Of a stretch of 64,000 nucleotides of DNA, positions 34,322 to 41,846 are shown one piece after another (the first letter of the stretch is position 1; the number at the start of each line of letters is the position of its first letter). The position numbers and the translations under genes were made by a program. The stretch comes from Acidobacteriota bacterium. Its GTDB lineage: Bacteria; Acidobacteriota; Blastocatellia; Pyrinomonadales; Pyrinomonadaceae. Below the pieces are notes generated by a model. That model saw only the letters and a program-made list of their open reading frames with translations, was not told the origin of the DNA and ran no database searches. The DNA lies in contig JAHBSI010000001.1 in assembly GCA_019639195.1 (NCBI GenBank), positions 496,001 to 560,000 of the forward strand, written 5' to 3'.

Positions 34322-34407
34322 GTCGAAAAGCTTTTTGCATCCGGTTTGCCTTCCCCGCCGAACAAGATTGTTAGGCAAGCGTATCGAACTGTCGCTTGCG
34401 AACTTCT

Positions 34408-35079
34408 ATGTCTGCACGCGTCGAAGAAAAGCATCGGGCGCCGATCCGCTGGATGCACTGGATAAATTTTCCGCTCCTCGCGATGATGATGTGGAGCGGG
34501 GTGCTGATCTACTGGGCAAATCCGATCTACTCACTGCGTCTTGCCGGACGCGAGATCTTCTACTTTTTTCCACAAGGATTCTACAGCTTTCTCGGCGTTC
34601 CCTATAGGCTTGCGGAAGGAATGCAGCTGCATTTCTTCTTTATGTGGCTGTTCACAATAAACGGCATCGCCTATGTCGCATATCTGTTTCTATCAGGCGA
34701 GTTTCGCGGCCTACTGCCCACGTTCGGCAGCCTTAAGCGTTCATTCCGCGTCGTTCTCTACGAACTTCACATCTCGAAGCAGAAGCCGCCGCAGGGAAAA
34801 TATAACGACGCACAGCGTATTGTTTACACACTCGTGATACTCATGGGTGCGGGTTCGGTACTCACCGGCATCGCGATCTACAAGCCGCTTCAAGCGTCGT
34901 TATTTACGTCGGCACTCGGCGGTTATGAATGGGCCCGGTGGGAGCATTTCTGGCTGATGATTCTGTTTGCGGCATTCTTTGTCGTGCATGTTGTGCAGGT
35001 CGCTATCGCCGGCTGGCGAAATTTTCAATCAATGATCACCGGCGTCGAAGTTGTAAAAGGCGAGGGCGAAACGGAATGA
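34408..35079 (+). CDS. Cytochrome b (thiosulfate reductase/formate dehydrogenase gamma-like) membrane subunit
   Basis: A 223-residue, four-helix di-haem type b cytochrome. It opens with 'RWMHWINFPLLAMMMWSG', the usual first haem-His segment, with further His in 'AEGMQLHFFFMW', 'WARWEHFWLMI' and 'FFVVHVVQVAI'. Such subunits link the quinone pool to a soluble or Tat-exported molybdoenzyme. ATG 34408 is chosen over TTG 34396. The downstream molybdopterin oxidoreductase begins inside its stop codon (ATGA overlap), so the two form one enzyme. Confidence 0.88.
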   Translation: MSARVEEKHRAPIRWMHWINFPLLAMMMWSGVLIYWANPIYSLRLAGREIFYFFPQGFYSFLGVPYRLAEGMQLHFFFMWLFTINGIAYVAYLFLSGEFRGLLPTFGSLKRSFRVVLYELHISKQKPPQGKYNDAQRIVYTLVILMGAGSVLTGIAIYKPLQASLFTSALGGYEWARWEHFWLMILFAAFFVVHVVQVAIAGWRNFQSMITGVEVVKGEGETE

Positions 35080-35912
35080 AAGAAGCTAGCGAGAATATCG
35101 ATAAGTGGCCGGACGGCCTCGAGAATTCGGCAAACGCACTGAAAGAGCGGCGTTCCCTGTCCGCCGAGATGTCGGACGCTGAGGCCCGCAAGGTACTCGC
35201 TTCCCGATCGCGCCGTGGTTTTCTTCTCGGCGGTGTTGCGGCGCTTGCCGGCATCTTCGGCTGGCGTTGGCTGCCCGAGGAAACAAAGGTCGGATTTCTT
35301 CAAAATGTCTTTCGCTTCAACGAAAGTGTGACGTCGGCGATTTTTGACCCAACCCGCCTGTCGCCGCAATTCCCGGTGGAAAAGGTTACGCGGCCGTCCC
35401 GCGTCAATGGCTTTCTGGGAATTGAGAGCGAGATCGATCTGGACGCATGGCGATTGAATATTGGCGGTATTCAAGGCCGTTCGAGCGATCTCGTTCTTAC
35501 GATGGACGACATCCGAAAGCTGCCGAAAACCGAGAGCATAACGGAGTTCAAATGCATCGAAGGCTGGTCAACGATCGTTCAATGGACGGGCATCAGGTTC
35601 TCGGACTTTGTAACCGCTTATACGCCGTGGAAGAACCCGGAAGATATGCCGCCTTACGTTTCGCTTGCAACGCCCGACGGCGCTTATTTTGTCGGTTGGG
35701 ATACGCCCTCAATAATGCACCCGCAAACACTTCTTGTTTACGAAATGAACGGCGAAATGTTAACTTCAAATCACGGAGCACCGCTGCGGTTGGCTTCTCC
35801 GACGAAATACGGCATCAAACAGCTGAAGCGCATTGGCCGGATCGATTTTACTCACGAACGGCCGCAGGATTATTGGGCGAACGAAGGATATGACTGGTAC
35901 TCGGGCCTCTGA
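35076..35912 (+). CDS. Tat-type molybdopterin-dependent oxidoreductase (SUOX/MsrP-like)
   Basis: A 278-residue protein. A Tat-like S-R-R-G-F-L at residues 45-50 precedes a hydrophobic stretch, so it is likely exported folded, or membrane-anchored. The oxidoreductase fold has the molybdenum-ligand cysteine C160 in 'TEFKCIEGWSTIVQWTG', and later 'DGAYFVGWDTPS' and 'NGEMLTSNHGAPLRLASPTKYG'. It resembles sulfite-oxidase-family enzymes (YedY/MsrP, SorA-like). The adjacent cytochrome b likely supplies or takes electrons from quinone. The substrate could be a sulphoxide, protein methionine-sulphoxide or sulphite. Confidence 0.88.
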   Translation: MKEASENIDKWPDGLENSANALKERRSLSAEMSDAEARKVLASRSRRGFLLGGVAALAGIFGWRWLPEETKVGFLQNVFRFNESVTSAIFDPTRLSPQFPVEKVTRPSRVNGFLGIESEIDLDAWRLNIGGIQGRSSDLVLTMDDIRKLPKTESITEFKCIEGWSTIVQWTGIRFSDFVTAYTPWKNPEDMPPYVSLATPDGAYFVGWDTPSIMHPQTLLVYEMNGEMLTSNHGAPLRLASPTKYGIKQLKRIGRIDFTHERPQDYWANEGYDWYSGL

Positions 35913-36585
35913 GATCATTTTTATCAACGAGTCGTTCTACTCTGACTCGGTCTCTCGAAACAAGATGGACCTCCTGCTTGCTCGCGCATGGCGGCACTTC
36001 GGGAACTACTTTTATCGGTACAGCCTGAGCCTTTACGAAGAAGATGTTCGACGCGTACTTCCGCTCCGGATCAGGCTCAGAGATTTCACTTTCTCAAAGA
36101 GTCAGCGAAGAACACTTCGGCGAAATGCCGACCTGCGATGCGAGGTGCGTCCCATCAAGATCACAGAAGAATCGAACGAACTCTTTCACCGTCATCGTGT
36201 GCGATTTACCCACTCGGTCCCGGATTCTATCTATTGCTTTCTTTCCGCGGAACCGGCCACCGAACCAGCCCCTGCAAGCGAACTGGCGGTATATGACGAT
36301 GACCGTCTGGTCGCGATCAGTTATTTTGATGAAGGCATAAACTCAACTTCCGGTATCTATGCGGCCTTTGATCCCGAATTGTCCGAACGCAGGCTTGGTA
36401 TCTTTACGATGCTGAAAGAGATCGAGTATTCGCTCGAAACCGGACGCAGTTACTACTATCCCGGATTTGCCTATGAGGGCGAATCCTTTTACGACTACAA
36501 GAAACGCTTCCGGGAGCTCGAAGCCTATGACTGGCTCGGGGATTGGTATCCCTACAAGGGTGATCGATCCGAATCCGGCAAATGA
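35890..36585 (+). CDS. ATE C-terminal-domain protein (arginyl/leucyl-tRNA-protein transferase-like)
   Basis: A 231-residue protein similar to the C-terminal GNAT-like half of aminoacyl-tRNA-protein transferases: 'SGIYAAFDPELSERRLGIFTMLKEIEY', 'YYYPGFAYEGESFYDYKKRF', 'LGDWYPYKG' (motifs split). The N-terminal cysteine-containing half of ATE/Bpt proteins is missing, though an N-terminal segment 'FYSDSVSRNKMDLLLARAWRHFG' may replace it. ATG 35890 overlaps the upstream gene by 23 bp. Whether it transfers an amino acid from a tRNA is not established. Confidence 0.65.
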   Translation: MTGTRASEIIFINESFYSDSVSRNKMDLLLARAWRHFGNYFYRYSLSLYEEDVRRVLPLRIRLRDFTFSKSQRRTLRRNADLRCEVRPIKITEESNELFHRHRVRFTHSVPDSIYCFLSAEPATEPAPASELAVYDDDRLVAISYFDEGINSTSGIYAAFDPELSERRLGIFTMLKEIEYSLETGRSYYYPGFAYEGESFYDYKKRFRELEAYDWLGDWYPYKGDRSESGK

Positions 36586-37721
36586 AGTTTCCCTTTGTCA
36601 GAAGTGATGCCCTCGCCGCCGTTCTGCTTGCGGTCCTGGCGGGATTCGCCACAGCTCAGGATTTCAAGGAAGTACATCCAGGCGTCGAATACGCAAAATT
36701 ATCCCGCATAGTTGACGGCAAGAACGTGAACTTCAACCTTCTTCGGCTCGATCTGAAAAAGGTTCGGCTCGACGTTGTCCACGCGATGGACTCAGCGATC
36801 GGCACCGAGGCCACCTCGTCACTTGTTCGGCGTCATAAGGCCGTTGCGGCGGTAAATGCTGGCTTCTTTCGGCTCGATAACAGCATTTTCGCGGGTGATG
36901 CCGCTGGCGTACTGCAGATCGACGGAAAGCTGCTCAGCGAAAGCTCGAATGACCGCACCGCAATTATCATCGCAAACGGCCCAAAGCAAACTTCTGTAAA
37001 CTTTGATTCGATCTCGGTTGGGCCTCGGCTCTTAGGTCTTTCCGTTCCTCTGAACGGCGTCGATCGCGAACGCAAAGTGGACGAGATGATCGTCTACACA
37101 CCTCATTTTGCGGCGACAACGCTTACCGATAGTTCAGGGGTCGAGGTAGTCGTTCGAAAGGGAAAGGTCGTGAAGATCCTCGATCACGCGGGCAGCACAA
37201 AGATCCCGTGTGATGGTTATGTGTTGTCCGCAACAGGCTCAGCCCGAACCCGACTGCTCGTGGAACTAGAGGTCGGTAGAAGGTTAGCATTGACGACCTT
37301 TTTTCAGAATGATCGAAAAGGCAGACAGGCTAAAGAAGCGTCTTTGGCGTTCGCCAACGCTGAAGATGTTACGAATGGCGTTCCGCGATTGATAAGGAAT
37401 GGCAAGATCGATATTACGTGGAATGAGGAGCGTGCAAGCAAAAGCTTTGTCGAAACTCGGCATCCGCGGACGGCCGTCGCAATACTAAAAGACGGGAAGT
37501 GCCTTTTGCTAACCGCCGATGGCCGCAGCGAGACAAGCGGCGGCATTGACCTTTACGACCTTGCAGACATTCTGCTCGAGCTTGGTGCCGTCGATGCGAT
37601 GAATCTGGACGGCGGCGGCTCAACAACGATGGTGCTAGACGACAAGGTCGTCAATCAGCCTTCGGACAAAGGCGGCGAGCGAAAGGTCGGCGATGCCTTG
37701 ATCGTCACGCTCAGAAAATAA
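36582..37721 (+). CDS. Secreted phosphodiester glycosidase family protein (NAGPA-like)
   Basis: A 379-residue secreted protein. The signal peptide is cut near 'GFATAQ'. The NAGPA domain is marked by 'KAVAAVNAGFFRLDN', 'RTAVAILKDGKCLLLTADGR' and the C-terminal 'GAVDAMNLDGGGSTTMVLDD', all conserved in 'uncovering enzyme'-type phosphodiesterases of sugars. It may act on GlcNAc-phosphate diesters in cell-wall or extracellular material. Its ATG overlaps the upstream ATE gene's stop by 4 bp. Confidence 0.88.
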   Translation: MKFPFVRSDALAAVLLAVLAGFATAQDFKEVHPGVEYAKLSRIVDGKNVNFNLLRLDLKKVRLDVVHAMDSAIGTEATSSLVRRHKAVAAVNAGFFRLDNSIFAGDAAGVLQIDGKLLSESSNDRTAIIIANGPKQTSVNFDSISVGPRLLGLSVPLNGVDRERKVDEMIVYTPHFAATTLTDSSGVEVVVRKGKVVKILDHAGSTKIPCDGYVLSATGSARTRLLVELEVGRRLALTTFFQNDRKGRQAKEASLAFANAEDVTNGVPRLIRNGKIDITWNEERASKSFVETRHPRTAVAILKDGKCLLLTADGRSETSGGIDLYDLADILLELGAVDAMNLDGGGSTTMVLDDKVVNQPSDKGGERKVGDALIVTLRK

Positions 37722-37726
37722 ACCTC

Positions 37727-37746
37727 TTTACGCATTTGTGCGTAAA
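37727..37746 (+). terminator. Hairpin after the glycosidase gene
   Basis: TTTACGCA at 37727-37734 pairs perfectly with TGCGTAAA at 37739-37746 over a 4-nt loop, directly downstream of the phosphodiester glycosidase gene. No U tract follows, so its function as a terminator is weak. Confidence 0.35.
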
Positions 37747-37788
37747 ACGTGCTAGATTTCACAAAACGATCCGATCAAACCTAAGCCT

Positions 37789-40287
37789 ATGAAACGCATT
37801 TCCCTTGTCGTGTGCGCACTCGCACTGTTCGCGGCACTATCTTTTGCCCAGGAACCGCCGGCAAAGCCGCAGAAGTCTTACGCCTCAATTGTCGAAAAGA
37901 CGCAGAAGATCGACGGCTTCATCCCGCTCTACGTCAACCGCGACGACGGCAAGATCTATATGGAGATCACGCGTTTAAATAAGGAGTTCCTGCACCTTGT
38001 GAGCTTGCCGACGGGCGTAGGTTCGAATCCGCTCGGGCTTGATCGCGGACAGTTGGGCTCGACTCGGGTTGTGTTCTTCGAACGTGCGGGAAACAAGATC
38101 CTCCTAATTCAGCCAAACTACGATTATCGTGCGACAGGTGACGAAAAGCAGAAGAAGTCGGTCGAAGAATCCTTCGCCCGTTCCGTTATTTGGGGTTTCA
38201 AGATCGAGGCGGAAGACGGCGGCAAGATCCTCGTTGATGCGACGAGTTTTCTGATACGCGATGCACACGGCGTCGCCGACCGCCTGAATGGTGCACAGCA
38301 GGGCAATTATAGCTTTGACGAAAGCCGAAGTGCCCTTTATCTTCCGAATACAAAAGGCTTTCCGCTGAATACCGAGGTCGAGGCAACAGTGACAGTTTCG
38401 ACAAGCTCTTCGCCAAAATTCCTGATCAACCAGGTCGCACCTACGGGCAAACACGTAACCGTGCGTGAGCGGCAGTCGTTCGTCCAACTGCCTGATGACA
38501 AGTACACGCCGCGTCGTTACGATCCGCGAACAGGCGCTCTGAACATCAGCTTTTACGATTACGGGACCGACATAAACCAGGACCTTGAAAAGCGTTGGGT
38601 GATCCGCCATCGCCTCGAGAAAAAGGATCCGAACGCTGCCGTCAGCGAACCGGTAAAGCCGATCATCTACTACGTCGATAACGGTGCTCCAAAGGCGATA
38701 CAGGATGCACTCATCGAAGGCGCAAGCTGGTGGAATCAAGCGTTCGAGGCGGCCGGCTTCAAGAATGCATTCCAGGTGAAGGTTCTTCCCGCCGACGCAG
38801 ATCCAATGGATCTGAGATACAACGTGATCAACTGGGTGCATCGTTCGACACGCGGATGGTCGATCGGTGACAGCGTTGTCGATCCGCGTACGGGTGAGAT
38901 CTTGAAAGGCGATGTGACGCTCGATTCACAGCGTGCGCGTCAGGATTTTCTGCTTGCGACGGGAATGATGCCGCAATATCTGAACGGAAGGTTCGCGTGC
39001 GATTTTGGTGCGATGCCGGATACGGATTACCTCTTGCCCGACGATTCTGCCCAGCAGGCAACGGCGATGTCATACGCACGCATTCGGCAGCTTTCGGCAC
39101 ACGAGGTCGGCCATACGCTCGGTTTTTCGCACAACTTCGCGGCAAGCACATACGGCAGAGCATCCGTAATGGACTACCCTGCGCCGATGGTCAAGATCGT
39201 AAACGGAAAGCTCGATCTCTCCGACGCCTACGCCGTTGGGATCGGTGCCTTTGATAAGTTCGCCGTTACGTATTCGTATGCGCAGTTTGCCCCCGGAACC
39301 AACGAGGATGCGGCGCTTGACGCGATCGTAAGGGACGGCGAGAGCAAAGGGATGTTGTATCTCTCGGATTCGGAAGCTCGACCGGCGAACGCAGCCGACC
39401 CGCTCGCAAATCTTTGGGATAACGGCCCCGATCCGATCGCGATGCTCGAGCATGAGATGCAAGTTCGCCGAATCGGCCTCAACGATTTTGGGATAAAGAA
39501 TATACCGGTCGGTACGCCGATGTCAGAGCTTGAGAATAAATTTATGCCGCTCTATCTGCATCACCGCTATCAGCTATCGGCGGCTGTTCGCGAGATCGGC
39601 GGCGTCTATTACACCTTCTCTGTTCGCGAAAAGGACGGCCCTTCGCCGAAGACCGTTGCTTCGCCTGTGCCGGCTGAAAGACAGCGCAAGGCGTTGGCGG
39701 CCGTACTCGCCACGATCGACCCCAAGGAGCTGGCGATCCCCGAGAATGTTCTGGAGATGATGCCGCCGGTAGCAAGCGGCTACCGCTCCGGCCGTTCGGA
39801 GCTATTTACAAAGCGAACTGCGCCGATCTTCGATCCTGTCGGAGCCGCAGAGATCGCTGCTGACCTTGCCGTAAGCGGATTGCTCCAAAGCGACCGTGCC
39901 GCAAGGACGCTCAATCAGAACGCGGCCGACAAGGCAAGTCCCGGCTTTCGCGAGGTCATTGATGCGCTGATAAAGGCCACATGGAAAGCTCCGACGCCGA
40001 AGGATGCTCGCCAGGCCGAGATCGAACGCGGCATCGAAAGCCTTGTAGTGACCAGACTGATGGAGCTAGGCGCCGATGCTGACGCGCGGCCGCAGGTGCG
40101 TGCAATAGCTGCGGACTCGCTTCGTTCACTCGCCGCGTATCTCAAACGCCTTCGCGCGACCGGCGATTCGGCTGCTCATTATCGAACGACCGTCGAAGAT
40201 ATCGAGCGTTTCCTTTCGCGGCCCTTTGAACCGACCAAACGGACGCCGCCGCTTCCGACGCCTCCGGGCGATCCGATCGGGAATTAG
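37789..40287 (+). CDS. Large secreted zinc metalloprotease (DUF5117/DUF5118 type)
   Basis: An 832-residue exported peptidase. Signal peptide (cut near 'LSFAQ'), an N-terminal DUF5117/5118-like region ('SRTLYVNRDDGKIYMEITR'-type sheets), then a metzincin zinc site H438-E-V-G-H442-x5-H448 ('HEVGHTLGFSHN'), followed by 'SVMDYPAP', a Met-turn-like segment. It is likely an extracellular or periplasmic protease used for nutrient gain. Its stop codon TAG interlocks with the TAA of the convergent FAD monooxygenase gene. Confidence 0.88.
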   Translation: MKRISLVVCALALFAALSFAQEPPAKPQKSYASIVEKTQKIDGFIPLYVNRDDGKIYMEITRLNKEFLHLVSLPTGVGSNPLGLDRGQLGSTRVVFFERAGNKILLIQPNYDYRATGDEKQKKSVEESFARSVIWGFKIEAEDGGKILVDATSFLIRDAHGVADRLNGAQQGNYSFDESRSALYLPNTKGFPLNTEVEATVTVSTSSSPKFLINQVAPTGKHVTVRERQSFVQLPDDKYTPRRYDPRTGALNISFYDYGTDINQDLEKRWVIRHRLEKKDPNAAVSEPVKPIIYYVDNGAPKAIQDALIEGASWWNQAFEAAGFKNAFQVKVLPADADPMDLRYNVINWVHRSTRGWSIGDSVVDPRTGEILKGDVTLDSQRARQDFLLATGMMPQYLNGRFACDFGAMPDTDYLLPDDSAQQATAMSYARIRQLSAHEVGHTLGFSHNFAASTYGRASVMDYPAPMVKIVNGKLDLSDAYAVGIGAFDKFAVTYSYAQFAPGTNEDAALDAIVRDGESKGMLYLSDSEARPANAADPLANLWDNGPDPIAMLEHEMQVRRIGLNDFGIKNIPVGTPMSELENKFMPLYLHHRYQLSAAVREIGGVYYTFSVREKDGPSPKTVASPVPAERQRKALAAVLATIDPKELAIPENVLEMMPPVASGYRSGRSELFTKRTAPIFDPVGAAEIAADLAVSGLLQSDRAARTLNQNAADKASPGFREVIDALIKATWKAPTPKDARQAEIERGIESLVVTRLMELGADADARPQVRAIAADSLRSLAAYLKRLRATGDSAAHYRTTVEDIERFLSRPFEPTKRTPPLPTPPGDPIGN

Positions 40288-41822
40288 TAGCGGGCGAGAT
40301 ATTCGTTGAGTTTCTCTGCGGAAAGATCATCGGACAAATAACCGATGTAATTATCCGGACGAAGCAGAACAAGAAAAGGGCTTTCGCATCCGAAGGCCTT
40401 TTTTACTGCCTCCTGCAGCGGATGCTCTTGTATCTCAATATCATCCTGCCATTTGGATCGCATCGCTTGTCGCAGACCCGAGCATACTTCGCTGTCCGCC
40501 CCGAAAAGCAAAAGGTGAAAGGCCGGGCTCGTGAGACTTGAGTAGATGCTTTTCCCATCAGCTTCGAACCAGGGCATCCGCTCGCCAGGCTCAACCGCGA
40601 AACCGTCCGTGCCCGAACTCAGCTTCAGTCCTGAGTAACTGATCCCGATCTGCGACACGATCGAGAAGATCTCGTTCTTTACGATGTCGAACTTTAGCGC
40701 CGTACCGAACACGTACGGAAACACGTTATTCCGCACGACCGAGACCAGCCATTCGTCGCTCGCGGCAAATTCGAACACGCGGTCGGTCGTCTTAAGCAGA
40801 GCCTGTGCGTTCCGCAGACGCTCTTCGTTATACGTTGCAAGCAAGGCACCGTCCGCTTTTCCTTTGAGCGCGAGAGCAAGCTTCCAGGCAAGGTTGTAGC
40901 CATCCTGAATACCGGTGTTCATCCCCTGGGCACCTGCAGGCGTGTGTATGTGGGCAGCGTCTCCCGCAACAAAACATCGGCCCTTTGAGAATGCGTTTAC
41001 CGCGCGCGAATGCACGTTATAGACCGAGAACCAGTTCACTTTCGTTATATCAAGCTTTGAACCCATATCATGCTCGATCTGGCGTTCGATCTCGTCGTAA
41101 AGAATGTCGCCCTCGTCCTTTTTGTGACCCTCGGGGAATGTGCCGACAAGCCGCCAGCGATCCTCGCCCTTTAGGGGAAAGAAGGCGGTCAGGTTGTCTT
41201 CGCCCAAATTGATCTGCAGAGCGTCGTGGCCATGGGGCCAGTTGAGTTCGACATCGGCAACATAGAATAGACGCTCGACCGTATCACCTTCGAACGTTAG
41301 TCCAAGGTCGCGGCGCACCCGGCTCTTTGCGCCGTCACAGCCGACAAGATATTTTGCCCTGATCGACAGCGTCGAGCCGTCCGGCTTTCTTACCTCTGCG
41401 GTAACGTCATCACCGTCAACAAACGAGACCATCTCGTGCTGCCATAGAACGTCGCAGTCATTGTCCCGAATGTATTGATAAAGAAGTTTTTCGTGCAGGC
41501 CCTGCTCGACGAGCAAGACATACGGGAAAGGGCTAAGACCGACACCGAGTTCGCTTAGATCTGCTTCGCCGCGAACCACTCCGTCTTTCAGGAATTTAAC
41601 TTTTTCTGCGCGATGTCCAAGAGAAATAAGCTCATCCGCAAGCCCGATCTGATCGTAGATCTCGAGCGTTCGAGCCTGTACACCGATCGCACGCGAAAAC
41701 GGGGTCGTCGAATCTTTCGTATCAACGATCACAAAACGGACGCCGTATCGGATCAGCTGGCAGGCAAGGGCAAGGCCGGTCGGCCCGGCCCCGACTATCA
41801 AGATATCTGTTTGCAGGTCCAT
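40284..41822 (-). CDS. FAD-dependent monooxygenase, aromatic hydroxylase (PheA/TfdB) family
   Basis: A 512-residue class A flavoprotein hydroxylase. The Rossmann G-x-G-x-x-G 'ILIVGAGPTGLALACQLIRYG' is at the N-terminus. The 'DG' motif region is 'YLVGCDGAKSRVRRDLG', and the second FAD motif is 'RCFVAGDAAHIHTPAGAQG'. A C-terminal thioredoxin-like tail is present ('FAVEPGERMPWFE...'). Such enzymes use NAD(P)H and O2 to hydroxylate phenols, polyketides or antibiotics. The substrate is not predictable. It is transcribed after clpA, with 24 bp between the genes. Confidence 0.88.
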   Translation of the reverse strand: MDLQTDILIVGAGPTGLALACQLIRYGVRFVIVDTKDSTTPFSRAIGVQARTLEIYDQIGLADELISLGHRAEKVKFLKDGVVRGEADLSELGVGLSPFPYVLLVEQGLHEKLLYQYIRDNDCDVLWQHEMVSFVDGDDVTAEVRKPDGSTLSIRAKYLVGCDGAKSRVRRDLGLTFEGDTVERLFYVADVELNWPHGHDALQINLGEDNLTAFFPLKGEDRWRLVGTFPEGHKKDEGDILYDEIERQIEHDMGSKLDITKVNWFSVYNVHSRAVNAFSKGRCFVAGDAAHIHTPAGAQGMNTGIQDGYNLAWKLALALKGKADGALLATYNEERLRNAQALLKTTDRVFEFAASDEWLVSVVRNNVFPYVFGTALKFDIVKNEIFSIVSQIGISYSGLKLSSGTDGFAVEPGERMPWFEADGKSIYSSLTSPAFHLLLFGADSEVCSGLRQAMRSKWQDDIEIQEHPLQEAVKKAFGCESPFLVLLRPDNYIGYLSDDLSAEKLNEYLARY

Positions 41823-41846
41823 TGATTGAAGCCGACGGCTTGCAGG

